The notes under the pieces were generated by a model. It was not told the origin of the DNA. It saw only the letters and a list, made by a program, of their open reading frames with translations, and did not search any database. The position numbers and the translations under genes were made by a program. A DNA stretch of 17,681 bases from Gemmatimonadota bacterium (GTDB taxonomy: Bacteria; Gemmatimonadota; Gemmatimonadetes; JACCXV01; JAHWKZ01), in NCBI GenBank assembly GCA_019347645.1, contig JAHWKZ010000018.1, positions 1 through 17,681 of the forward strand, read 5' to 3'. Shown piece by piece: positions 1 to 7,881 of this stretch. Numbering within the stretch: position 1 is the stretch's first letter; each line of letters opens with the position of its first letter.

Positions 1-290
1 GACGCCTTTCAGTTCTGGCCCGCTCAGGAGCGGAAAACAATCCATCAGCGCGATTTGCTCGTGCTCTCGTGGTTCAGTCTGTTGCACGATTACCGGATTG
101 CGCTGATGATCGATTCGATCGACGACGAGGACCCGCTGGTGACGACGTTCCAGACTGCCGGTGAGGAACACGGGATCCTGGCGCAGGAGGGCAAACCGGA
201 ACCGGTGATCGCTGAAGAAGAGGGTGACATGGGAGGAATGGGTGGTGGCGGAGCGGCGATGGGCGGCAGCAGTGGTGGACCAGGCGGTGC
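1..290 (+). CDS. Unrecognised partial protein end with a Gly-rich tail
   Basis: The first reading frame is open from base 1 and has no start in the window. It reads about 75 residues of ordinary soluble-protein sequence (it begins DAFQFWPAQERKT and includes a WFSLLHDYRIALMID stretch). An acidic patch (EEEGD) follows, then a low-complexity tail of Gly, Met, Ala and Ser from about position 225. I do not recognise the family. Codons here use many A/T third positions (ttt, aaa, aca, cat, gat, tta-poor but ttg-rich), unlike the strongly G/C-ending codons downstream. The frame stays open to a stop at 1194, but from about 290 onward that is the shadow of the glmM frame, so the real end of this protein is not visible. 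The end coordinate given is an estimate. It may be foreign DNA or an assembly join. Confidence 0.4.
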
Positions 291-1174
291 CGGTGGTGGA
301 CCGGGGGGCGGTGCGGGCGCGGGGGTTCCGGGTGGTGTTGGACGCCTGCGCCGGCGCGGGCGCCCTTCCGGCCGTTCCGCTCCTGGAGGCGCTGGGCGTC
401 GACGTCCACGGGCTTCACCTCGAGCCCACCGGGCGCTTTCCGCGGGACCCCGAGCCCACCGCCGCCAACCTGTCCGAGCTGGCCGCGGCGGTCCGCGAGA
501 GCCGCGCCGATCTGGGGCTGGCGATCGACCCCGACGGCGACCGCCTGGCGCTGGTCGACGAGCGCGGCGAGCCGGTGGGGGAGGACCTCACCCTGGCCCT
601 GGCGGTCGACCACGTGCTCGGCGAGAGCCGCGGACCGGTGGTCACGAACCTCTCGACCAGTCAAGTCGTCGAGCGGGTCGCCGAGCTCCACGGGGTCGCC
701 GTCGAGCGAACCGCGGTGGGCGAGGTGAACGTGGCCACGCGGATGCTCGAGCTCGGGAGCCCGATCGGCGGGGAGGGAAACGGCGGCGTGATCCATCCCG
801 GAATCCACCACACCCGGGACGCCCCGGTGGCGATCGCCCTGCTGCTCTCCTACCTCGCGCGGACGGACCGCTCGCTCGCCGAGGCGGTGGCGCGCTTTCC
901 CGGCTACGCGATCCGGAAGGCGAAGATCCCCCTCCACTCCGTCGACGCCGGGATCCTGCTGCAGAGGGCCGTGGAGGCGTTCCCCGAGGCCGAGCCCGAC
1001 CGCACCGACGGACTCCGGCTCGCCTGGCCCGATCTCGAGCGATGGGTCCACCTGCGCGAGTCGGGGACCGAGCCCGTCGTCCGGCTGATCGCCGAGGCAC
1101 GGAACGCGGAGACCGCGGACGGTCTCCTCGACCGGCTTCGCGAGCTGGCCGGGACACGACCCTTTTCCACCTAG
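224..1174 (+). CDS. glmM: Phosphoglucosamine mutase (GlmM-like), 5'-truncated
   Basis: This is an alpha-D-phosphohexomutase converting glucosamine-6-P to glucosamine-1-P in the cytoplasm on the way to UDP-GlcNAc. Domain 2 carries the metal-binding loop DPDGDR (527-544). Domain 3 carries the sugar-binding loop GGEGNGG (767-787). Domain 4 carries the phosphate-binding RESGTEP (1055-1075). The GEGNGG form fits the archaeal-type GlmM/phosphomannomutase branch rather than classical bacterial GlmM. Domain 1 with the catalytic TASHNP-type serine loop is missing. Convincing homology begins only at about 285-300 (VVDRGAVRARGFRVVLD), and the first ~20 codons after the nominal ATG at 224 look like the out-of-frame Gly-rich tail of another protein. 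As written the product cannot be a functional mutase. Adjacent glmS, the preceding enzyme of the pathway, favours GlmM over phosphomannomutase. The stop lies inside a palindrome. Confidence 0.75.
   Translation: MTWEEWVVAERRWAAAVVDQAVPVVDRGAVRARGFRVVLDACAGAGALPAVPLLEALGVDVHGLHLEPTGRFPRDPEPTAANLSELAAAVRESRADLGLAIDPDGDRLALVDERGEPVGEDLTLALAVDHVLGESRGPVVTNLSTSQVVERVAELHGVAVERTAVGEVNVATRMLELGSPIGGEGNGGVIHPGIHHTRDAPVAIALLLSYLARTDRSLAEAVARFPGYAIRKAKIPLHSVDAGILLQRAVEAFPEAEPDRTDGLRLAWPDLERWVHLRESGTEPVVRLIAEARNAETADGLLDRLRELAGTRPFST
272..302 (+). repeat. 10-bp direct repeat at the compositional junction
   Basis: GTGGTGGACC occurs at 272-281 and again at 293-302, offset by 21 nt and so in the same frame. 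It encodes VVD twice in the glmM frame and Gly-Gly-Pro-type residues in the other frame. The repeat lies where the Gly-rich protein gives way to credible glmM sequence, so it is a plausible microhomology for a recombination event or a misassembly. It may also simply reflect Gly-codon low complexity. Confidence 0.5.
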
Positions 1175-1185
1175 GTGGAAAAGGG
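1160..1185. promoter_or_regulatory. Perfect 26-bp palindrome, candidate operator
   Basis: The half-site CCCTTTTCCACCT (1160-1172) is followed at once by its exact reverse complement (1173-1185), with no mismatch and no spacer. It covers the last codons and TAG stop of glmM, and overlaps the -35 element and spacer of the predicted glmS promoter. A homodimeric repressor bound here would block glmS transcription. It could also fold as an 11-bp stem with a CTAG loop, but no T-run follows on either strand, so a simple intrinsic terminator is less likely. No known regulator's consensus is recognised. Confidence 0.55.
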
Positions 1186-1192
1186 GTATACT
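1164..1192 (+). promoter_or_regulatory. Predicted glmS promoter
   Basis: A TATACT -10 box at 1187-1192 (5 of 6 to the sigma-70 consensus) lies exactly 17 nt after TTTCCA at 1164-1169 (4 of 6 to TTGACA). This AT-rich patch stands out in very GC-rich DNA. Transcription would begin near 1199, leaving about a 45-nt leader before the glmS ATG. That is too short for a glmS ribozyme. The -35 and the spacer sit inside the palindrome. Confidence 0.55.
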
Positions 1193-1243
1193 AATCGGAT
1201 CGGACTTTTGTAGGAAAGAACTCTGCCAGGGACGGGTTTGATC

Positions 1244-3073
<1,830 letters not shown>

Positions 3074-3098
3074 AACCCGGTCGAGTGGAACCCGTCCC

Positions 3099-3551
3099 GT
3101 GCGCGTCCTCCTCCAGCGGGTGACCGGAGCCGCCGTCACCGTCGTCGAGGACGACGCCGAACGGGAGTCGGGACGGATCGGCCCCGGCGCGGTGGCCCTG
3201 GTCGGCTTCGGCGAAGGGGACGACGAGGGGGCGCTCGGCTGGATGGCGGCCAAGATCGCCGACCTGAGGATCTTCCCGTCCGACGGGAGCGGCTTCGAGC
3301 TCTCGCTCCGCGAGACCGGCAAGGAGCTCCTCGCGATCTCCCAGTTCACCCTCTACGGCGACGCGCGGAAGGGGCGTCGGCCCGATTTCGGGGCCGCGGC
3401 GCCGTACGCGGAGGCCGGATCGCTCTACGCGGCGTTCGTCGAGCGCTGCGAGGCGGAGCTTCCCGGTCAGGTCGCGGTCGGCGAGTTCGGGGCGCTCATG
3501 CGGGTCTCCCTCGTCAACGACGGTCCGGTGACGCTGTGGCTCGAGCGGTGA
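3099..3551 (+). CDS. dtd: D-aminoacyl-tRNA deacylase
   Basis: DTD hydrolyses D-amino acids (and misloaded glycine) from tRNA, a cytoplasmic proofreading step after aminoacylation. The 150-residue product starts MRVLLQRVTGAAVTV as in the family. It carries both signature motifs, SQFTLYGD and, near the C-terminus, NDGPVT, which supplies the Gly-cisPro that excludes L-amino acids. The end GPVTLWLER is typical. The start is GTG, 25 nt after the glmS stop, so the two are probably co-transcribed. The end overlaps the start of maf by four bases. Confidence 0.96.
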   Translation: MRVLLQRVTGAAVTVVEDDAERESGRIGPGAVALVGFGEGDDEGALGWMAAKIADLRIFPSDGSGFELSLRETGKELLAISQFTLYGDARKGRRPDFGAAAPYAEAGSLYAAFVERCEAELPGQVAVGEFGALMRVSLVNDGPVTLWLER

Positions 3552-4165
3552 GCGAGGTCGTTCCCGCCCTCGTCCTCGCCTCCGGGAGCCCGCGGCGCAA
3601 GGCGATCCTAGGTCTGCTGGGCCTGGAGTTCGAGGTGCTGCCGGCCCCCGAGCACGTGGAGGCCCCGCCCGAGTCGGGAGAGCCTCCCGAGACGTTCGCC
3701 GTCCGCACCGCGCGGGCGAAGGCGGACGCCGTGGCCGAGGGGCGGCGAAGCGCGCTGGTGGTGGGCGCGGACACGATCGTCGTGATCGGGGGGGAGATCC
3801 TCGGCAAGCCCGCCGGCCCGGGAGAGGCGGCCGCCATGCTGCGCCGACTGGCCGGTCGCGAGAACGTGGTCCTCACCGCCGTGGCGGTCCGAGGACCCGA
3901 CGGAATCGCCACCTCCGGGATCGAGTCCACCAGGGTCCGCTTCCGGGGCCTCTCCGACCCCGAGATCGACGCCTACGTCGCCACCGGCGAGCCGCTCGAC
4001 AAGGCGGGCGCGTACGGTATCCAGGGCTACGGCGCCGCCCTGGTGGAGGGGATCGAGGGGTGCTACTTCAACGTCATGGGCCTCCCGGTCGTCCGGCTCC
4101 TCTCCCTTCTCGAGGAAGTCGGCTGGGCCTACGAGTTCCCGGGCAGGATCCGGCCTCTCGGGTAG
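3548..4165 (+). CDS. maf: Maf-type nucleoside triphosphate pyrophosphatase (dTTP/UTP type)
   Basis: Maf proteins hydrolyse non-canonical or excess nucleoside triphosphates to monophosphates (house-cleaning). The family N-terminus LVLASGSPRRKAIL, the VGADTIVV and LGKP motifs, and the block DKAGAYGIQGYGA..VEGIEGCYFNVMGLPV are all present. The DKAG-YGIQG form points to the dTTP/UTP-specific YhdE-like branch rather than the 7-methyl-GTP branch. The GTG at 3548 forms a GTGA overlap with the dtd stop and leaves a normal N-terminus. A GTG at 3536 would add four residues. The result is about 205 residues, usual for the family. Translational coupling to dtd is likely. Confidence 0.94.
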   Translation: MSEVVPALVLASGSPRRKAILGLLGLEFEVLPAPEHVEAPPESGEPPETFAVRTARAKADAVAEGRRSALVVGADTIVVIGGEILGKPAGPGEAAAMLRRLAGRENVVLTAVAVRGPDGIATSGIESTRVRFRGLSDPEIDAYVATGEPLDKAGAYGIQGYGAALVEGIEGCYFNVMGLPVVRLLSLLEEVGWAYEFPGRIRPLG

Positions 4166-4175
4166 GACACCGGGA

Positions 4176-5294
4176 GTGCCGGGGAAGCGCTCCCGGCCGA
4201 CACCGGCTAGTTTCGAGCCCGTGCGCGAGACCCTCACCAACCGGCCCCCTCCGAAGACGGTGGCGATCGAGACGATCTCCTGGCGGGGCGATCACGTCCG
4301 GATGATCGACCAGACCCGGCTCCCCGAGGAGCGGGTCGAGATCGAGATCCGGACCGTCCCGGAGATGGTCGAGGCGATCCGGGCGCTGAGGATCCGGGGC
4401 GCGCCGGCGATCGGGATCGCGGGCGCGATGGGCCTCGTCGCTGCGCTCCACCCCCACCGGGACGACGAGTCCGAGGCCTTTCTCGAGGCCCTGGAGGGGT
4501 ACGCCTCCGAGCTCGAGGTCGCCCGGCCCACCGCGGTCAATCTCGCGTGGGCGATCGGCCGCATGCGCCGGGTGGCCGAGGAGCACGCCGACATGGCCCC
4601 CGCCGCCCTGTGGGAGCGGCTCGAGGACGAGGCGCTGGCGATCCACGCGGAGGACCTGGCGATGAGCCGCCGGATCGGAGAGGCCGCGCAGGAGGTGATC
4701 GCCAGCCACTCGGGGATCCTCACCCACTGCAACGCCGGCGGGCTGGCCACCAGCGGCCTCGGCACCGCGCTCGCGTGCGCATACGTGGCCCACGAACAGG
4801 GGAAGCGGATTCGGGTGTTCGCCGACGAGACGCGGCCGCTGCTCCAGGGCAGCCGGCTGACCGCCTGGGAGCTGATGCAGGCGGGGATCGACGTCACGGT
4901 CATCTGCGACGACACGACCGCGGCCACGATGGCCAAGGGGGAGATCGACCTGGTGATCGTGGGCGCCGACCGGGTGGCCGCCAACGGGGACGCGGCGAAC
5001 AAGATCGGCACCTATGGGGTGGCGATCCTGGCGAAGGAACACGGGATCCCCTTCTACGTGGCCGCCCCCCGGACCACCTTCGACTTCGCGCTCCGGACCG
5101 GCGCGGAGATCCCGATCGAGGAGCGCGACCCGGTCGAGGTGACGGCCGGGTTCGGCCGGCGGACGGCTCCCGAGGGCGTGAAGGTGTACAGCCCCGCCTT
5201 CGACGTGACGCCGGCCCGCTACGTCACCGGCTTCATCACCGACGCCGGTCTCGTCCGCCCGCCCTACGAGGAGACGCTCCAGGTCCTCCGGTGA
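4176..5294 (+). CDS. mtnA: S-methyl-5-thioribose-1-phosphate isomerase
   Basis: MtnA converts methylthioribose-1-P to methylthioribulose-1-P in methionine salvage. Family signatures are WRGDHVRMIDQTRLPEE near the start, RIRGAPAIGIAGAMG, HCNAGGLATSGLGTAL with the catalytic Cys at residue 185, and VGADRVAANGDAANKIGTY with the catalytic Asp at residue 265. The PAFDVTPARYVTGFITD end is also typical. The start is uncertain. GTG at 4176 has GGTAGGA about 8 nt upstream but gives a longer N-terminus than usual, and GTG codons at 4221 and 4260 are in frame. No other methionine-salvage gene is adjacent, so its placement beside dtd and maf looks incidental or species-specific. Confidence 0.95.
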   Translation: MPGKRSRPTPASFEPVRETLTNRPPPKTVAIETISWRGDHVRMIDQTRLPEERVEIEIRTVPEMVEAIRALRIRGAPAIGIAGAMGLVAALHPHRDDESEAFLEALEGYASELEVARPTAVNLAWAIGRMRRVAEEHADMAPAALWERLEDEALAIHAEDLAMSRRIGEAAQEVIASHSGILTHCNAGGLATSGLGTALACAYVAHEQGKRIRVFADETRPLLQGSRLTAWELMQAGIDVTVICDDTTAATMAKGEIDLVIVGADRVAANGDAANKIGTYGVAILAKEHGIPFYVAAPRTTFDFALRTGAEIPIEERDPVEVTAGFGRRTAPEGVKVYSPAFDVTPARYVTGFITDAGLVRPPYEETLQVLR

Positions 5295-5307
5295 GGGGCG
5301 GCCCCTC
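5293..5307 (+). terminator. GC hairpin on the mtnA stop, possible terminator
   Basis: GAGGGG (5293-5298), loop CGG, and CCCCTC (5302-5307) form a perfect 6-bp stem beginning within the mtnA stop codon. There is no following T-run, so it would be a weak or non-canonical terminator. The new promoter just downstream supports a transcription-unit boundary here. Confidence 0.35.
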
Positions 5308-5322
5308 GCTCGACGTCCGCGA

Positions 5323-5351
5323 TTGACGCGACGCCGCAGCGGCGGTATTTT
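5323..5351 (+). promoter_or_regulatory. Predicted promoter of the rplM-rpsI unit
   Basis: TTGACG (5323-5328) and TATTTT (5346-5351) are separated by exactly 17 nt. This is the best sigma-70-like promoter in the window and sits in the gap after mtnA. Transcription would start near 5358, giving about an 80-nt leader before rplM. Confidence 0.65.
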
Positions 5352-5357
5352 CCTTTG

Positions 5358-5437
5358 CTGTGTTCGGAACGACATCTCTGCCGTGCGGGAGCGTCCGGCG
5401 GCGATCCCTGGGAGATCCCAACGAAGAGATCCTGCGA
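5358..5437 (+). promoter_or_regulatory. rplM 5' leader, possible r-protein autoregulation site
   Basis: This is the untranslated leader between the predicted start of transcription and the rplM ATG. A small inverted repeat, TGGG-AGAT-CCCA (5409-5420), sits shortly before a weak purine-rich ribosome site (AAGAGA near 5423-5428). L13 leaders that bind their own protein are known in other bacteria, but I cannot match this sequence to a described motif. The regulatory role is therefore only a suggestion. Confidence 0.25.
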
Positions 5438-5902
5438 ATGAAGACCCACAGCGTGACCCCGGACCAGATCACGCGGCGCTGGTACCTCGTCGACGCCGAG
5501 GGGCAGACCCTCGGGCGCCTGGCGAGCCGCGTCGCTCAGATCCTGAGGGGCAAGCACAAGCCGATCTACACGCCCCATCTGGACACCGGCGACCCGGTGG
5601 TGGTCGTCAATGCCGAAAAGATCCACCTCACCGGCAGGAAGATGGAGCAGAAGGCGTACTACAGGCACTCCGGCTATCCCGGGGGCCTCAAGGAGACCCC
5701 GGTGCAGCGCGTGCTCGAGAAGCACCCCGAGCGAGTGATCGAGAAGGCGGTGTGGGGCATGATGCCCAAGGGCAAGCTCGGCCGGGCGATGGTCAAGAAG
5801 CTCAAGGTCTACGCGGGCGAGAGCCACCCGCACGAGGCCCAGCAGCCGGTCGCGATCGACATCCGCGACTGGCCGCCGCAGACGCAGATCGAGGAGGAAT
5901 AG
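5438..5902 (+). CDS. rplM: 50S ribosomal protein L13
   Basis: L13 is a large-subunit protein that binds 23S rRNA early in assembly. The ATG at 5438 gives MKTHSVTPDQITRRWYLVDA, which matches the family's start. The upstream in-frame extension to about 5360 lies in the leader and is not expected to be translated. Diagnostic stretches are GQTLGRLAS, HLDTGDPVVVVNAEKI, YYRHSGYPGGLKE and the signature WGMMPKGKLGRAMVKKLKVYAGESHPHEAQQP. The length of 154 residues is slightly longer than E. coli L13 (142). It heads the rplM-rpsI pair, with rpsI two bases after its stop. Confidence 0.98.
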   Translation: MKTHSVTPDQITRRWYLVDAEGQTLGRLASRVAQILRGKHKPIYTPHLDTGDPVVVVNAEKIHLTGRKMEQKAYYRHSGYPGGLKETPVQRVLEKHPERVIEKAVWGMMPKGKLGRAMVKKLKVYAGESHPHEAQQPVAIDIRDWPPQTQIEEE

Positions 5903-5904
5903 CG

Positions 5905-6294
5905 ATGGCGAAGCAGACGATCGGCGTCGGGCGCAGGAAGACCGCGGTGGCCCGGGTCTACCTGCGACCCGGCAAGGGGAAGTGGGAGATCAACGGTCGC
6001 ACGCTCGACGACTACTTCCCGCGCCTGCTCCACGCGGATCAGGTGCAGAAGCCGCTCCATGTCGGCAAGGCCGAGGGGCAGTTCGACGTCCTGGTGAATG
6101 TCCGGGGCGGCGGCGTGACCGGGCAGGCCGGGGCGGTCCAGCTCGGGGTCGCCCGGGCGCTGGTGAAGGCCGACGAGGACCTGCGCGGCACGCTGAAGGG
6201 CGAGGGGCTGCTGACGCGCGACCCGCGGATGGTCGAGCGCAAGAAGTACGGTCAGCCGAAGGCCCGCAAGCGGTTCCAGTTCAGCAAGCGGTAA
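5905..6294 (+). CDS. rpsI: 30S ribosomal protein S9
   Basis: S9 is a small-subunit head protein whose C-terminal tail reaches the P-site tRNA. The protein has 129 residues. It begins with IGVGRRKTAVARVYLRPG after a short MAKQT lead, contains the VRGGGVTGQAGAVQLGVARAL core, and ends KARKRFQFSKR, the universal tail. A strong ribosome site GAGGAGG (5891-5897), inside the end of rplM, precedes its ATG. Pairing with rplM is nearly universal in bacteria. Confidence 0.98.
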   Translation: MAKQTIGVGRRKTAVARVYLRPGKGKWEINGRTLDDYFPRLLHADQVQKPLHVGKAEGQFDVLVNVRGGGVTGQAGAVQLGVARALVKADEDLRGTLKGEGLLTRDPRMVERKKYGQPKARKRFQFSKR

Positions 6295-6437
6295 GACCGG
6301 GCCGGGCCCCGCGAGGGGTCGGGCGAATACGCACACCGGTGGAGGGGGGCGCGGGTGTCCCCGCGCTCGACGCGGCGGATCGCGACCCCCCGGCGAGGCC
6401 GGTGGAGGCACCAACCCGTGACGAAGGAGTCCCACCC
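6295..6437 (+). promoter_or_regulatory. rpsI-rpsB intergenic leader with GC hairpins
   Basis: This 143-nt gap holds two inverted repeats. GGCCCC-GCGA-GGGGTC lies just after rpsI, and a perfect 7-bp stem GCGCGGG-TGTC-CCCGCGC lies at 6349-6366. Neither is followed by a T-run. I find no convincing promoter hexamers. The gap could hold a weak terminator for rpsI plus an S2-responsive leader for rpsB-tsf, as known in E. coli and others. AAGGAG (6424-6429) serves as ribosome site for rpsB. Confidence 0.35.
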
Positions 6438-7259
6438 ATGGCGGTTCCAGCGGAACTGCGCGCTCTGCTCGAGGCGGGCGTCCACTTCGGACACCAGACC
6501 CGCCGATGGAACCCGAAGATGCGGAAGTTCATCTTCGCGGAGCGCAACGGCATCTACATCATCGATCTCAACAAGACGCTCCGGCAGCTGAACCGGGCCA
6601 AGACGCTCGTCGACGGCCTGGTCAAGGACGGCAAGAAGGTCCTGTTCGTCTGCACGAAACGGCAGCTCAAGGACGTGGTCCGCGACGAGGCCGAGCGGAG
6701 CGAACAGTTCTACGTGACCAACCGCTGGCTCGGCGGAACGCTGACCAACTTCCAGACGATCAAGAAAGGCCTGGCGCGGCTCAAGGAGATCGAGCGGATG
6801 CGCGCCGACGGCACGTTCGAGCTGCTGCCCAAGAAAGAGGTCATCGAGATCGAGCGCGAATTCGACAAGCTGCAGCGCAACCTGGGCGGCATCGCCGACA
6901 TGGAGGAGCTGCCGGGGGCGGTCTTCGTCGTGGACGCCAAGAAAGAGCGGATCGCGGTCAACGAGGCGAACAAGCTCGGAATCCCGCTGATCGCGATCGT
7001 GGACACCAACGCCGACCCGGACCTGATCGACGTGCCGATCGCCGGCAACGACGACGCGATCAAATCGGTGCGGCTGATCACCAGCCAGATCGCCGACGCC
7101 GTCGTCGAGGCTCGTCAGCGGCTGGTGAAGGAGGAGGCCGCCGAGGCCGCCGCCGAGCATCCCGCCGAGGAGGAGCGCCGTGAGCGGCCGCGCGCTCGCC
7201 GGCGGGTCCGAGCCCGTCTCCCGGTCCAGGACGAAGGGGAAGAGGAAGAGGAAGAGTAG
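6438..7259 (+). CDS. rpsB: 30S ribosomal protein S2
   Basis: S2 binds near the small-subunit neck and recruits S1 in many bacteria. The start MAVPAELRALLEAGVHFGHQTRRWNPKM is canonical (typical GVHFGHQ-RWNPKM). NRWLGGTLTNFQTI, LPGAVFVVDAKKERIAVNEA and GIPLIAIVDTNADPDLIDVPIAGNDDAI confirm it. After about residue 230 the conserved domain ends and a variable tail follows: Ala/Glu-rich, then an Arg-rich patch (RRERPRARRRVRAR), then GEEEEEE. Acidic tails are common in S2, while the Arg-rich patch is less usual. It is followed by tsf after 18 nt, the standard rpsB-tsf pair. Confidence 0.98.
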   Translation: MAVPAELRALLEAGVHFGHQTRRWNPKMRKFIFAERNGIYIIDLNKTLRQLNRAKTLVDGLVKDGKKVLFVCTKRQLKDVVRDEAERSEQFYVTNRWLGGTLTNFQTIKKGLARLKEIERMRADGTFELLPKKEVIEIEREFDKLQRNLGGIADMEELPGAVFVVDAKKERIAVNEANKLGIPLIAIVDTNADPDLIDVPIAGNDDAIKSVRLITSQIADAVVEARQRLVKEEAAEAAAEHPAEEERRERPRARRRVRARLPVQDEGEEEEEE

Positions 7260-7277
7260 GAACGGGGAGGAATCGAC

Positions 7278-7880
7278 ATGAGCACGATCACCGCATCCCA
7301 GGTCCAGGAGCTGCGCCAGCGCACCGGCGTCGGCATGATGGACTGCAAGAGGGCGCTCGAGGAGACCGGCGGCGACATGGACGCCGCCATCGACCTGCTG
7401 CGCCGCACCGGACAGACGAAGGCCGCCAGGAAGGCCGGTCGGGAGGCCGGCGAGGGTCGGGTGGGTTCCTACATCCACCTCGGCGGCAAGATCGGCGTGC
7501 TGATCGAGGTGAACTGCGAGACCGACTTCGTGGCCAAGACCGACGATTTCAGGGAGTTGTGCAGGAACCTCGCCATGCAGGTGGCGGCCACCAATCCGCT
7601 CGCCGTCGACCGCGAGAGCCTGGACGAGGCCGTGGTCGAGAAGGAGAAGGCGTTGTACCGTGAGCAGGCCGAGGAGAGCGAGAAGCCGGCGAACATCGTC
7701 GAGAAGATCGCCACCGGCAAGCTCGAGAAGTGGTACGCGGAGGTCTGCTTGATGGAGCAGGCCTACATCAAGGATCCGGACCGGAAGGTGGCGGATGTCG
7801 TCACGGAGGCCGTCCAGCGGCTCGGCGAGAACATCGTCGTCCGCCGCTTCACCCGCTACGAGGTCGGCGAGCGCGCGTAA
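7278..7880 (+). CDS. tsf: Translation elongation factor Ts, short form
   Basis: EF-Ts exchanges GDP for GTP on EF-Tu. The N-terminal UBA-like module shows LRQRTGVGMMDCKRALEETGGDMDAAIDLLRRTG, and the core has GRVGSYIHLGGKIGVLIEVNCETDFVAKTDDF. At 200 residues it is the short, single-core form seen in Thermus and some other phyla, not the ~280-residue E. coli form with a duplicated core and coiled coil. The C-terminus RRFTRYEVGERA is a normal ending, so it is not truncated. A strong GGGGAGG lies before the ATG. The stop codon sits one base before the probable start of pyrH. Confidence 0.97.
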   Translation: MSTITASQVQELRQRTGVGMMDCKRALEETGGDMDAAIDLLRRTGQTKAARKAGREAGEGRVGSYIHLGGKIGVLIEVNCETDFVAKTDDFRELCRNLAMQVAATNPLAVDRESLDEAVVEKEKALYREQAEESEKPANIVEKIATGKLEKWYAEVCLMEQAYIKDPDRKVADVVTEAVQRLGENIVVRRFTRYEVGERA

Positions 7881-7881
7881 G

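Noticed and set aside
1160..1190. Palindrome as a standard intrinsic terminator
   Set aside because: The stem is perfect, but neither strand has a T-run directly after it and a good -10 box follows at once. Operator is the better reading, though a hairpin role is not excluded.
55..1194. Single 379-residue plus-strand frame across the whole glmM region
   Set aside because: Only its first ~75-100 residues look like protein. The rest is Arg/Gly/Pro-rich frame shadow of glmM, whose frame holds all the mutase motifs.
1193..1243. glmS ribozyme upstream of glmS
   Set aside because: The gap between the predicted promoter and the ATG is about 50 nt, far too short for the ribozyme, and no ribozyme core is seen.
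7795..7881. N-terminal extension of pyrH from ATG 7795
   Set aside because: It overlaps tsf by 86 nt and reads as a Ser/Arg/Ala-rich shadow of tsf codons unlike any UMP kinase N-terminus. It is kept only as an alternative.
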